Below, in pieces: positions 27,347-36,718 of a stretch of DNA of 64,000 nucleotides. Origin of the DNA: Acinetobacter calcoaceticus (GTDB lineage: Bacteria; Pseudomonadota; Gammaproteobacteria; Pseudomonadales; Moraxellaceae); assembly GCF_004345325.1 (NCBI RefSeq), contig NZ_SLVJ01000021.1:1-64000 (forward strand). Reading direction: 5' to 3'. The notes beneath the pieces are model-generated. The model ran no database searches, had not been told where the DNA came from, and saw only the letters and a program-made list of their open reading frames with translations. Both the position numbers and the translations under genes were made by a program. How positions within the stretch are numbered: the first letter of the stretch is position 1; each line of letters opens with the position of its first letter.

Positions 27347-27801
27347 ATTCGACCTCTTTTATTGGAGTAATTTATTTTGCTTTGTGGTTCGGTTTTAAAT
27401 ATTCTGCTTTGTGCTGCTGCGTTATTGCTTCCGCGTGGTCAGCATTCAATCCTATTTATATTTATATTCAAATTTAGCGTCGATGTGGACTCGCCGACGC
27501 TCAGTCCAACTCATGATTGCACGATGATACTACAGCATCTGCGTTTAGGATTAAATTGATTGGTCTAGGGTTTTAAACACTTGTGTTCCTTGCAATGATC
27601 ACGCATTTATACGATTTAAAGAACTAAATTAAGCAAAACGTTAATCAAAACATTGATCAAAATGTTAATAACCACGCTAGTTACAAGGTTATAGGCTGCA
27701 TCCAGAAAAATCAAAGCGGGTGCGTATTTTTAAATATCTTATTTAAACAACATGCCCTACTCATTATAAAAAAACCACTGTATCTTTTAAGGAATAATAA
27801 T
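27347..27801. other. Intergenic region before the binding-protein gene
   Basis: 455 bases between divergent genes. No gene is supported; an in-frame stretch at 27377-27559 has no ribosome-binding site and unconvincing composition. It holds the three 12-base iterations listed next. Confidence 0.5.
27635..27670 (+). promoter_or_regulatory. Three 12-base iterons, possible operator
   Basis: Three head-to-tail copies of a 12-base unit (AAAACGTTAATC, AAAACATTGATC, AAAATGTTAATA), 130 bases before the binding-protein ATG. The period is close to one helical turn. It may bind the nearby LysR protein or another regulator. Confidence 0.4.
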
Positions 27802-28671
27802 ATGAATCTCAGCAAAGCCCTGTACGCAACGACTCTCGTTTTGAGTTTAGCCACCCTCAGCGCCTGCAGCAAAGAGCCCGCTCAGACCCAAACCAATACC
27901 GATCAGGCCAAGACAGAAACCGCAAATAAGACCGTGACCGTGGGGATGGATATTGCATTCCCTCCATTTGAATATATGGAAAATGGTCAACCCAAGGGCT
28001 TTGATGTGGAGATCATGAACCAGATTATGAAGTCAACAAATGCTTCAGCACAGTATATTGATACGCGCTTTTATAATTTGATTACGGGCATTAAAGGGAA
28101 AAAGTTTGATGTGGTGATTTCTGGCCTCTATGTCACCCCAGAACGTATGCAACAAGTGGATATGATTCCGTATTACAAAACCACTCAAGCGGTGGTGGTG
28201 AAAAAAGAGGGCAACTACAAACCTAAACTCAGAGATGATCTCTGTGGAAAAACCATTGCCACGCAAAAAGGCACCAATTTCCCAACACAGCTAAAATCGA
28301 TCTCAGAACAAAATTGTATTGCCAAAGGTAAAGCAGGAATCAAGGTGCTTGAATTTGAAACCTCTCCTCAAGCCATTCAAGCTGTGCTCTCCAATGCCGC
28401 TGATGCAGACTTTGACGACATCGTGGCACTGCGCTTGGCGGTCGAAAAATTAGCGGATCGTATTGAAATCACCTCGACCGATCCTTTTTTTGCGATGTAT
28501 GGCGGCATCGTCATCCGTAAAGGCGATACAGCAACCCACCAATTGGTCAGTCAAGGCTTGGAAAATATAAAAAAATCGGGTGAATACCAAAGTACTTTGG
28601 CAAAATTTGGCTTGTCTGAACCCTCTGAAGACGAGATCAAAGCCATTTACGCCTCTGCTCAAAGCAAATAG
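27802..28671 (+). CDS. Amino-acid ABC transporter substrate-binding lipoprotein
   Basis: A 289-residue periplasmic binding protein (SBP_bac_3 family). The lipobox is LSAC with Cys22. The first strand VGMDIAFPPFEYMENGQPKG and the motif GFDVEIMNQI are typical of polar amino-acid binders, as is DVVISGLYVTPERMQQVD. AAGGA precedes the ATG. It has no adjacent permease; the fused permease-ATPase at 22863-24431 is the obvious partner. Confidence 0.93.
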   Translation: MNLSKALYATTLVLSLATLSACSKEPAQTQTNTDQAKTETANKTVTVGMDIAFPPFEYMENGQPKGFDVEIMNQIMKSTNASAQYIDTRFYNLITGIKGKKFDVVISGLYVTPERMQQVDMIPYYKTTQAVVVKKEGNYKPKLRDDLCGKTIATQKGTNFPTQLKSISEQNCIAKGKAGIKVLEFETSPQAIQAVLSNAADADFDDIVALRLAVEKLADRIEITSTDPFFAMYGGIVIRKGDTATHQLVSQGLENIKKSGEYQSTLAKFGLSEPSEDEIKAIYASAQSK

Positions 28672-28747
28672 AAGCTTGAGTTTTTAGCTAGTCGTTTTAC
28701 TGAGTAGTTATACCCAACGTTTTAACTAGCAGTTTTACCCAGCGTTG

Positions 28748-29899
28748 TTAAGACTGGTTTGAGCCTTCGATGGATGCAGGCCACTGCCCCTCACCCAAGC
28801 CTTGACCGACAAAATGATAGACCGCTTGAGAGCGTGAAAATTTAATCGGCAAGGCCAACTGCGCTTCGGTCTGTGCATCATCGGTGGCAAATGGCACCTC
28901 CACCACCCAAGCGCGTTGCTGTGCCAAAGTTGAATGCAAGGCTTCATCCAAACTCAATACAGGTTCTACGCAGACATCCAAGTCTGCAAACAGGGCCTGC
29001 CAATGTGCCAAAGGTTGAGTGAGAATTTTCTCTTCCAAGGCCGCTTTGAGTTGGCGGCGGTCTTCTCGATCAAATGAACCACCCTTTTCCAAGATGATGG
29101 CGAGGTCCAAGGCTTGCGCCAAACCTTGCATAAATTGCGGCTCTAGACTCCCAACCGACAAGTAGCGTCCATCTTGAGTCTGATAATAATCATAAAATGT
29201 ACCGCCATTGAGATGCTCACGTTCGGCGTGTTGCATTTGGCCCCCTGCCAAACTTGCTGCGGCAGCCATATTGTTTAGACTGACCACACAATCCGTCATC
29301 GAAATATCGATAAACTGCCCCAACCCACTACTGTGGCGTTCGATCACGGCGGTCAATATGGCGATCACGGCATGCATCGAGCCACCAGCCACATCTGCAA
29401 CTTGAATGCCCAATGGCGGTGGGCCACTGTCCTGTCGACCACTGTGCCCTGCAATCCCAGACAAGGCGATGTAGTTAATATCATGCCCCGCCTTGTCCTT
29501 GTACAGTCCGTCTTGGCCATAGCCTGTGATCGAACAATAGATCAGCCGAGGGTTGATTTTGGCTAAAGTGGCATAGTCTAAGCCCAGCCGTTGCATCACT
29601 CCTGGTCGAAATTGCTCCACCACAATATCAAATTCGGCGACTTTCTGATGGAGCAGTTCGATGCTGCTGGAGTCCTTCAAATCCAGGGCAATGGACTGCT
29701 TATTTCTATTGAGATAACGATGTGCCGTGGCCTGTCCATGGACGTATGGCGGGAGCAAACGGATCAGGTCGGGGCGGGTCGGCGACTCGATATGGATCAC
29801 TTCTGCACCTAAATCTGCGAGGTATAAAGTCGCAAATGGCCCTGGGAGTAAAGTTGAAAAATCCAGAACTTTCAATCCCTTTAAAGCGGCTGTATTCAT
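28748..29899 (-). CDS. CaiB/BaiF CoA-transferase family, alpha-methylacyl-CoA racemase-like
   Basis: A 383-residue class III CoA-transferase-fold protein (LKVLDFSTLLPGPFATLYLADLGAEVIHIE at the N-terminus). The motif GHDINYIALSG and flanking residues resemble alpha-methylacyl-CoA racemase, which inverts the 2-methyl group so that branched acyl-CoAs can enter beta-oxidation. True CoA-transferase activity cannot be excluded. I chose the ATG at 29899, preceded by GGGA at 6 bases; an upstream in-frame start at 29977 lacks support. It is divergent from the AraC regulator and near the beta-oxidation genes. Confidence 0.85.
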   Translation of the reverse strand: MNTAALKGLKVLDFSTLLPGPFATLYLADLGAEVIHIESPTRPDLIRLLPPYVHGQATAHRYLNRNKQSIALDLKDSSSIELLHQKVAEFDIVVEQFRPGVMQRLGLDYATLAKINPRLIYCSITGYGQDGLYKDKAGHDINYIALSGIAGHSGRQDSGPPPLGIQVADVAGGSMHAVIAILTAVIERHSSGLGQFIDISMTDCVVSLNNMAAAASLAGGQMQHAEREHLNGGTFYDYYQTQDGRYLSVGSLEPQFMQGLAQALDLAIILEKGGSFDREDRRQLKAALEEKILTQPLAHWQALFADLDVCVEPVLSLDEALHSTLAQQRAWVVEVPFATDDAQTEAQLALPIKFSRSQAVYHFVGQGLGEGQWPASIEGSNQS

Positions 29900-30107
29900 T
29901 GTTTTTCCCAATATAAGGTTGCTTTTAAGAGCATAGTAGAAATATAAAATAGCCTGCACAATGTCATGTTCAGCCATTTACCTTGATCGTTTCGGCAATT
30001 TAACATGTGAAAAATGGATTTGCCTTGTTGTAAATCGCCAACTTAACAATTTTTAGCGTCATTTAGGTCAAACATTCGTGAATATAAAACAGACTGAAGG
30101 ATTTAAC

Positions 30108-31118
30108 GTGAGTCGGGATACCATCAGTATCCATTTCGTCAACGCCGCATTGACGGGTGTCAAACGCTTAGGCATGGATGTCGATAGCCTGCTGGCACAT
30201 GTCGGTATTGAAGCTGAGCTACTGCGTCAAGCGAAGGCGCGTATTTCCCCTGAACAATATACCCGTTTTGTACAAATGCTGTGGATGGTCACCCAAGACG
30301 AGCATGTGGGCTTTGATATACAGCCACGTCGTCTAGGAACCTTCGCGATCATGTGTCAATTGATCATTCACTCCAAGACCTTGGGTGAGGCGCTAGAATT
30401 GTCTTCACAGTTTTACAAGCTGTTTGGAGATGAATGGTCGGTGTCTGTTGAACGTGATCAACACGAAGCACGTCTGGTGCCGTTGATTCCAAGAACGATG
30501 GACCCTGATCACTTCATCACGGAAAGCATGTTGATGATCTGGCATGGCTTGGCATCTTGGTTGATCGAACGCCGTATCCCCTTGGAACGTGTACATTTCA
30601 ACTATCCGCGCCCAGGTCATGCAGATGAATACGATGCCTTATTCTTTGCCCCAGTGATGCAGTTTGATGCACCACGCACTGAGATTACCTTTGCTGCAGA
30701 CTACCTTGACCTGCCGATTCGTCAAGATGAAAACACCTTAGAAGAATTTTTAAAAGCAGCACCAGCACAGTTGTTAGTGAAATTTAAAAACAATAATTCA
30801 CTGACTTCACGCATCCGTGATGTACTCAAAAGTCAAATTGGTGAGGAGATGCCAACGCTTAACGATGTGGCATCGATGCTTTATCTATCGCCACAAACTT
30901 TACGTCGTCGTCTTGCCGCTGAAGGCAAAAGCTACCAAGGGGTTAAAGATGCACTGCGCCGTGATGCGGCGATTCATCTGCTACTCAATCCAGTTTTAAC
31001 CTTAGAAGACGTGGCACAGCAAGTTGGCTTTAGTGAAACCAGTACCTTCCACCGTGCATTTAAAAAGTGGACTGGGGTCACGCCAGGCTTATATCGCCAA
31101 CTACACGGCTATCATTGA
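30108..31118 (+). CDS. AraC-family transcriptional regulator
   Basis: A 336-residue regulator with an N-terminal PF12625-type domain and a C-terminal AraC domain (LNDVASMLYLSPQTLRRRLAAEG; LEDVAQQVGFSETSTFHRAFKKWTG). I chose the GTG at 30108 because AAGGA lies 7 bases before it; an upstream GTG at 30078 has none. It sits between the racemase gene (divergent) and the thiolase/hydratase pair (downstream, same strand), so it probably controls one or both. A strong terminator separates it from the thiolase. Confidence 0.9.
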   Translation: MSRDTISIHFVNAALTGVKRLGMDVDSLLAHVGIEAELLRQAKARISPEQYTRFVQMLWMVTQDEHVGFDIQPRRLGTFAIMCQLIIHSKTLGEALELSSQFYKLFGDEWSVSVERDQHEARLVPLIPRTMDPDHFITESMLMIWHGLASWLIERRIPLERVHFNYPRPGHADEYDALFFAPVMQFDAPRTEITFAADYLDLPIRQDENTLEEFLKAAPAQLLVKFKNNNSLTSRIRDVLKSQIGEEMPTLNDVASMLYLSPQTLRRRLAAEGKSYQGVKDALRRDAAIHLLLNPVLTLEDVAQQVGFSETSTFHRAFKKWTGVTPGLYRQLHGYH

Positions 31119-31162
31119 TCTCGCGATCCTCTAGCACGAGGTCAGTCGCTAACCCTTACTCC

Positions 31163-31194
31163 GCCCAAGTGATTATTCACTTGGGCTTTTTTTT
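31163..31194 (+). terminator. Terminator of the AraC gene
   Basis: A perfect 10-bp stem (GCCCAAGTGA / TCACTTGGGC) with a TTAT loop and eight T. Confidence 0.9.
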
Positions 31195-31336
31195 GTCTGC
31201 TGGGTTTTGACACAATCCTTCAACCGAATTGGCGGAAAATGCCACTGACCTGACTCGTTCTCGTCATTGCACTCTTAACTTGTTGCTTTACACTCGAAAT
31301 CATTGCCTATTTTTTAAAAGATAAAAAGGAACCATT

Positions 31337-32542
31337 ATGAGCGAGGCTTACATCATTGATGCGATTCGCACGCCACGCGGAAAAGGAAAAAAAGATGGCT
31401 CACTCTATGAAGTGAAACCGATTCGTTTACTCACTATCTTACTCAATGAATTACAACAACGGCATCAACTCGATACAGCACTGGTCGATGATATCGTTCT
31501 GGGCTGTGTCACCCCGATCGCTGACCAAGGCGGTGATATTGCAAAGACAGCTGCGATTGCAGCAGGTTGGCATCATGATGTTGCAGGCGTGCAAATCAAT
31601 CGCTTCTGCGCTTCTGGTCTTGAAGCGGTGAATATGGCAGCTCAGAAAGTGCGTTCAGGCTGGGAAGATCTGGTCGTGGCAGGTGGCGTAGAATCGATGT
31701 CACGTATCCCGATGGGATCAGATGGTGGTCCTTGGGCACTCGATCCAGAAACCAATTTAAAATCAGGCTTTGTTCCGCAAGGTATTGGCGCAGACCTCAT
31801 CGCCACACTGGGTGGTTTTAGCCGTGAAGATGTGGATCAGTTTGCCCTACAATCCCAACAAAAAGCCGCGGCAGCACAAGCGCAGGGCCATTTCAAAGCA
31901 TCGATCATCGCCATCAAAGACAAAGCTGGGGTGACCATCTTAGATCAAGATGAATTTATCAAACCCAATACCACACTCGAAGGCCTCGCCAAACTTAATC
32001 CAAGTTTTGAGATGATGGGGCAAATGGGCTTTGATGCACTGGCCCTGCAACACTATCCTGAAGCAGAAAAAATTAATCATGTCCATCATGCAGGCAATGC
32101 CTCAGGCATCGTGGATGGTGCGGCCTTGGTGTTGTTGGCCTCTGAACATGCGGTCAAAACCCAAGGACTCAAACCCCGTGCCAAAGTTTTGGCAACGGCA
32201 TTGGTTGGCTCAGACCCAACCATTATGCTGACCGGTCCTGCGCCAGCAGCGCGCAAAGCCTTGGCCAAAGCCGGTTTAAGTGTCGCCGATATCGATCTGT
32301 TTGAGGTCAATGAAGCCTTTGCTTCTGTGGTGATGCGTTTTATGCAGGAGCTTGATGTGCCTGCCGAAAAAGTCAATGTCAATGGTGGTGCTATTGCACT
32401 GGGTCATCCTTTGGGTGCAACCGGTGCCATGATCTTGGGGACCTTACTGGATGAATTGGAACGTCAAGGCAAAAAACGTGGGCTAGCCACCTTGTGTGTT
32501 GGTGGTGGGATGGGCATCGCGACCATCATTGAATTGGTTTAA
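31337..32542 (+). CDS. Acetyl-CoA C-acyltransferase (thiolase)
   Basis: Cleaves 3-ketoacyl-CoA in beta-oxidation. The 401-residue protein has the nucleophile Cys91 (RFCASG), the [15 protein letters not shown] motif with its catalytic His, and the C-terminal LCVGGGMG with the second Cys. AAGGA precedes the ATG. The next gene, a hydratase/dehydrogenase, follows after 11 bases, so the two form a FadA/FadB-like pair. The order is thiolase first, the reverse of the classic fadBA operon. Confidence 0.93.
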   Translation: MSEAYIIDAIRTPRGKGKKDGSLYEVKPIRLLTILLNELQQRHQLDTALVDDIVLGCVTPIADQGGDIAKTAAIAAGWHHDVAGVQINRFCASGLEAVNMAAQKVRSGWEDLVVAGGVESMSRIPMGSDGGPWALDPETNLKSGFVPQGIGADLIATLGGFSREDVDQFALQSQQKAAAAQAQGHFKASIIAIKDKAGVTILDQDEFIKPNTTLEGLAKLNPSFEMMGQMGFDALALQHYPEAEKINHVHHAGNASGIVDGAALVLLASEHAVKTQGLKPRAKVLATALVGSDPTIMLTGPAPAARKALAKAGLSVADIDLFEVNEAFASVVMRFMQELDVPAEKVNVNGGAIALGHPLGATGAMILGTLLDELERQGKKRGLATLCVGGGMGIATIIELV

Positions 32543-32553
32543 GGAGCAGAACA

Positions 32554-34701
32554 ATGAGTGCAATTCAATTTGAAAAAAATGCAGATGGCATCGTCATACT
32601 GACCTTAGATTCGCCAAACCAATCCGCCAACACCATGAATGCGGATTTTCGTGATGCCTTAAAAGCCGTAACCCTACAACTCAAAGCAGAATTAGAATCT
32701 GGCGCAAGCATCAACGGTATTATTTTACGTTCGGCAAAAAAGACTTTTTTTGCTGGCGGTGATCTGGATGATCTGATCCAAGCACGTCCAGAACAAGCCA
32801 CTGAGTTTTATCAGATGATCGAAAAGATGAAGCTGGATTTCCGTTTCATGGAAACCTTGGGTGTGCCTGTAGTTGCGGCTTTAAATGGCACTGCCTTGGG
32901 TGGTGGTTGGGAAATCGCCTTGGGATGTCATTATCGTATCGCTCTGAATGACCCCAAAAGTAAATTTGGTTTACCCGAAGTCACCTTAGGCTTGTTGCCC
33001 GGCGGTGGTGGGATCGTGCGTACAGTACGCCTGCTCGGTCTGCAAAATGCCTTTCCCCTGTTGCTTGAAGGCAAGCAGTTTGGGGTAGAGAAAGGCAAAA
33101 GTCTGGGCCTGATCCATGACACGGCGGACAGCATCGATGAGATGATGGACAAAGCCATTGCTTGGGTCAAAGCCCACCCTAAATCCCAACAAGTCTTTGA
33201 TGTCAAAGGCTACAAAATCCCCGGTGGCGATCCGAAGACCCCTGCAGTCGCACAGGTATTGGCGATTGCCCCTGCCATGTTACGTGACAAGACCAAGGGC
33301 TGTTATCCTGCACCTGAAGCGATTATGGCGGCGGCAGTTGAAGGCGCCCAAGTCGATGTCGATACTGCACTGCGGATCGAGTCGCGCTATTTTACGTATC
33401 TTGCGACCGGCCAAGTGTCTAAAAATATGATCGGTACTTTCTGGCATGGATTAAACGCGATCAAATCTGGTGCCAGTCGTCCCAAAGATATTGCCAAATG
33501 GCAAGCCACTCAGGTCGGTATACTCGGTGCAGGAATGATGGGTGCAGGCATTGCCTATGCAACGGCGATCAAAGGCATCAAGGTCATCCTAAAAGATGTA
33601 TCGCTAGAAGCGGCTGAAAAAGGCAAAGCCTATAGCCAAAAGATCCTCGACAAGCGCGTTTCTCAAGGTCGGATGGCCGCTGAAAAACGCGATCAAATCC
33701 TGAGTCTGATCCAGCCGACTGCGACTGCTGCGGACTTGCAGGGCTGTGACCTGATCATTGAGGCGGTTTTTGAAAATCAACAACTCAAAGCACAGGTCAC
33801 CCAAGAGGCTGAACAGTATTTAGCGCAGGATGGTGTGATGGCATCCAACACCTCGACCCTCCCGATCAGTGGTTTGGCCCAAGCCAGTCGAAATGATCAG
33901 CACTTTATTGGACTGCATTTCTTTAGCCCTGTCGATAAAATGCAGTTGGTTGAGATCATTAAAGGTCAAAACACTTCAGCGCAGACTCTGGCCAAAGCCT
34001 ATGACTATGTGCAGCAAATTGGTAAAACACCGATTGTGGTCAACGACAGTCGTGGTTTCTTTACCAGTCGTGTATTTGGCACCTTTGTACAAGAAGGCTT
34101 ACGTCTATTGGCTGAAGGTGTGCATCCGGCCAAGATCGAGATGGCAGCGCTCAAAGCCGGCATGCCGATAGGTCCATTGGCGATCCAAGATGAAGTGTCA
34201 CTCAGCTTGTCTGAGCATGTGGCCAATGAAGCGCGCAAAGCCCTACAAGCCGAAGGCAAAGACCTGCCACGCTCAGGTGCCGATGAGGTGATCGAAACCA
34301 TGCTTCATCAGTTTCAGCGCAAAGGTAAAGCAGCGGGTGCCGGTTTTTATGACTACCCTGCACAAGGCAAGAAAAAGCTCTGGTCGGGTCTCAGTCACTG
34401 GCACAAGGCGGTAGAAATTTCTGAGCAAGAGATGATTGAGCGCTTTTTGTTTGTGCAAGCACTCGATACCGTTCGCTGTCTAGAAGAAGGCGTATTAACG
34501 TCGGTGGTGGATGGAAATGTGGGTTCGATCTTTGGAATCGGCTTTGCACCATGGACCGGTGGTGCCATCCAATACCTCAACCAATATGGTCTCAACAAAG
34601 CAGTGGCGCGTGCTCAAGTGCTTGAAGCACAGTACGGAGCACGCTTTAAAGCACCACAACTATTGCTTGATACAGCGAGATCGGGTCATGCCATCGCCTA
34701 A
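32554..34701 (+). CDS. 3-hydroxyacyl-CoA dehydrogenase / enoyl-CoA hydratase (FadB/FadJ-like)
   Basis: A 715-residue multifunctional beta-oxidation enzyme. Residues about 1-190 form the enoyl-CoA hydratase (oxyanion-hole segments FFAGGDLDDL and ALNGTALGGGWEIALG). The NAD-binding dehydrogenase begins near 325 (GILGAGMMGAGIAYA), followed by HFFSPVDKMQLVEII and the C-terminal dehydrogenase domains. The length equals that of FadJ/FadB. AAGGAG precedes the ATG. It is coupled to the thiolase. Confidence 0.94.
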   Translation: MSAIQFEKNADGIVILTLDSPNQSANTMNADFRDALKAVTLQLKAELESGASINGIILRSAKKTFFAGGDLDDLIQARPEQATEFYQMIEKMKLDFRFMETLGVPVVAALNGTALGGGWEIALGCHYRIALNDPKSKFGLPEVTLGLLPGGGGIVRTVRLLGLQNAFPLLLEGKQFGVEKGKSLGLIHDTADSIDEMMDKAIAWVKAHPKSQQVFDVKGYKIPGGDPKTPAVAQVLAIAPAMLRDKTKGCYPAPEAIMAAAVEGAQVDVDTALRIESRYFTYLATGQVSKNMIGTFWHGLNAIKSGASRPKDIAKWQATQVGILGAGMMGAGIAYATAIKGIKVILKDVSLEAAEKGKAYSQKILDKRVSQGRMAAEKRDQILSLIQPTATAADLQGCDLIIEAVFENQQLKAQVTQEAEQYLAQDGVMASNTSTLPISGLAQASRNDQHFIGLHFFSPVDKMQLVEIIKGQNTSAQTLAKAYDYVQQIGKTPIVVNDSRGFFTSRVFGTFVQEGLRLLAEGVHPAKIEMAALKAGMPIGPLAIQDEVSLSLSEHVANEARKALQAEGKDLPRSGADEVIETMLHQFQRKGKAAGAGFYDYPAQGKKKLWSGLSHWHKAVEISEQEMIERFLFVQALDTVRCLEEGVLTSVVDGNVGSIFGIGFAPWTGGAIQYLNQYGLNKAVARAQVLEAQYGARFKAPQLLLDTARSGHAIA

Positions 34702-34904
34702 ATACCCGCTCTCAGTATTCGTCTAAGACGGCCATGCCCATTGATCTTGTATTGATGGGTATGCTTTAAGTTGCAGTTACTAAATGATTTTTTATCAGTC
34801 ATTTAATTTAAAAATCATATTTTTGAAATGGCTTGGTTTAAATATTACTCAATTGCTGTGTTATGATGAAGCCCATTTTGGCATCTTCACTTGGGAATCA
34901 ACGC

Positions 34905-35198
34905 ATGACACAAGCGATTTCACCTGAACATTCACCTGAAAAAAGCATCTGGGGCTGGAAAGGCGCCATTATTGCAACTGTATTGAGCGTGTTTTTCTTA
35001 GGCATCTTCTATTTGGCCATGTCTAATGAACCAGACTACATGCCAAGCCAACAGCAAAAAGCAACCCAACAGCATGCTTTTAAAACTGCACCTGCCATGT
35101 CTCATGAAGCAATGGCTGAAGCACAAAAACAGCAAAAAGCACGTGAAGCTGCTGCTGCCGCTCCTGTACAGAACACTGAGTCTGCTCACGGACACTAA
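34905..35198 (+). CDS. Small single-span membrane protein, unknown
   Basis: 97 residues from the ATG at 34905 (GGGAA 8 bases upstream); the frame is open from 34863. There is one membrane segment (about 20-39, IIATVLSVFFLGIFYLAM), a short N-terminal tail and a C-terminal tail rich in Gln, Ala and Lys that ends ESAHGH. I know no function. It is monocistronic and follows the beta-oxidation pair after about 200 bases. Confidence 0.65.
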   Translation: MTQAISPEHSPEKSIWGWKGAIIATVLSVFFLGIFYLAMSNEPDYMPSQQQKATQQHAFKTAPAMSHEAMAEAQKQQKAREAAAAAPVQNTESAHGH

Positions 35199-35408
35199 GC
35201 AGTTAAGTCTTATCGTAGTTAAGTTCTGAAGCTGTACTGCGATTTCCAATATGGGTCATGGATGCACATGGCATCCACCCCGATCTCATTTCCTCTGCTT
35301 AATACTCTCGTGAGTTGTTGCAACTTGATTGTCTCTGTCTAACGCCCTCTGTTTGATTTACCCGACTTAACAGCTTTTTTTAAATATTCAGGCTTAACGG
35401 GCTCTGAT

Positions 35409-36614
35409 TCATTGATCCTGCTTGATCAGAACGCTACGCTGAATCCGCTCCACGTGGATCATCCGCGCCAATAAGAACAAACTCAAAAGCTGAAGTGCGC
35501 CAAGACAAATAAAGCTACTTTCTAAGAATAAGGCATCAATCAATTGACCACCAAGCAATGCACCTAGACCGATACTGGCATTAAAAATAGCAACATAAAT
35601 CGCTGATGCGGCATTGGCATCCTGCTGCGCCGATTTCAATACCCAAGTCTGTAGTGCCACAAATAACACGGCGATCCCTGCTCCCCATATACTGATCAAA
35701 CTCAAGATCAGCATCTCATCGACCCTATATGCAAAACCGCCTAGCGCCATTAAACACAGAGCAACCAGCACGATCGAAACCCTAATGATCTGGAGTAGAT
35801 AGCGATCTAAATATTTGCCCAAGAGCAAATTGGCTCCCAATCCAAACAGCCCGAAGCATAGCAATGCCATAGCGATTTTATTGGCATCTAAAACCAACAC
35901 CTGCTGCAAGTAGGGTTCGATAAAGGTAAAAGCAGCAAAATGGCTGATGAGCAATACACTGGTCAGCAGAAACAATCCGCTGAGGGTCTTGTTGCCTAAG
36001 GTCTGCACAATAAAATTTGCTTGCAGCTTGGTTCCTTGAGCAATTCGGGGCAATACAATCGACATCATTAGGGCACAAACCAATGCCAAGACCGCAAGGA
36101 TTAAAAATACACTGCGCCAACCGCTCTGCGTATTAATGATACTGGCGATAGGAACCCCAAAAGCGCTGGCAATCGAAACACCTGAGAACACGATGGACAT
36201 GGCCAAACCGAGTTTTTCATGAGGAACTAAAGTGTATGCAACTGCGCCAATCAATGCCCAAAAAGCACCATGCGCCAAAGCACCGATGCCACGTGCCCAG
36301 AATATTGAATCTAAGCTTTGACTATAGGCAACCCATAGGCTTGAAGTCGCCAAGAGCAGCATCAACGAAACCAAGAGCCATTTTCTTGAACATTGGGTAA
36401 AGAGCAGTATGGATAGTAATGCTGCAATTGCGGCCAATCCACCATAAGCACTGACGATTAATCCCATCTGAGCTTCGGATTGATTGAAGTCTTGTGCCAA
36501 AGTCGTCATTAGACCCATAGGCGCCAATTCGGTGGTCACGATGACAAAGCAGCTAAAACTCAGCACAAATATAGCAAGCCAGATTCGGAGGCTTGCGTTT
36601 GGATTAGATTTCAT
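35409..36614 (-). CDS. MFS transporter, drug/sugar efflux type (DHA1)
   Basis: About 401 residues with 12 hydrophobic segments. The N-terminal FSCFVIVTTELAPMGLM resembles the SotB/AraJ-like efflux group of the DHA1 family (TELAP in segment 1). The start is taken as ATG 36614; an in-frame ATG at 36647 has no better site. It is divergent from a LysR regulator with about 100 bases between, the common regulator-efflux arrangement. Confidence 0.88.
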   Translation of the reverse strand: MKSNPNASLRIWLAIFVLSFSCFVIVTTELAPMGLMTTLAQDFNQSEAQMGLIVSAYGGLAAIAALLSILLFTQCSRKWLLVSLMLLLATSSLWVAYSQSLDSIFWARGIGALAHGAFWALIGAVAYTLVPHEKLGLAMSIVFSGVSIASAFGVPIASIINTQSGWRSVFLILAVLALVCALMMSIVLPRIAQGTKLQANFIVQTLGNKTLSGLFLLTSVLLISHFAAFTFIEPYLQQVLVLDANKIAMALLCFGLFGLGANLLLGKYLDRYLLQIIRVSIVLVALCLMALGGFAYRVDEMLILSLISIWGAGIAVLFVALQTWVLKSAQQDANAASAIYVAIFNASIGLGALLGGQLIDALFLESSFICLGALQLLSLFLLARMIHVERIQRSVLIKQDQ

Positions 36615-36718
36615 AATATCGGTGTACTCGAGCAAGATTGAGCACAAGTATCACTTTCCAAAAACTCAATTTAAATACAGAATAATCGCAAACCATTTTT
36701 CAAAATTGGAAGATCACT

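Noticed and set aside
27377..27559. A 60-residue open frame in the gap before the binding protein
   Set aside because: No ribosome-binding site, no conserved look, and composition like non-coding DNA.
28687..28750. Weak direct repeats (GCTAGTCGTTTTAC / ACTAGCAGTTTTAC, period 38) between the binding-protein gene and the racemase gene
   Set aside because: Too diverged and too short to support as a defined element.
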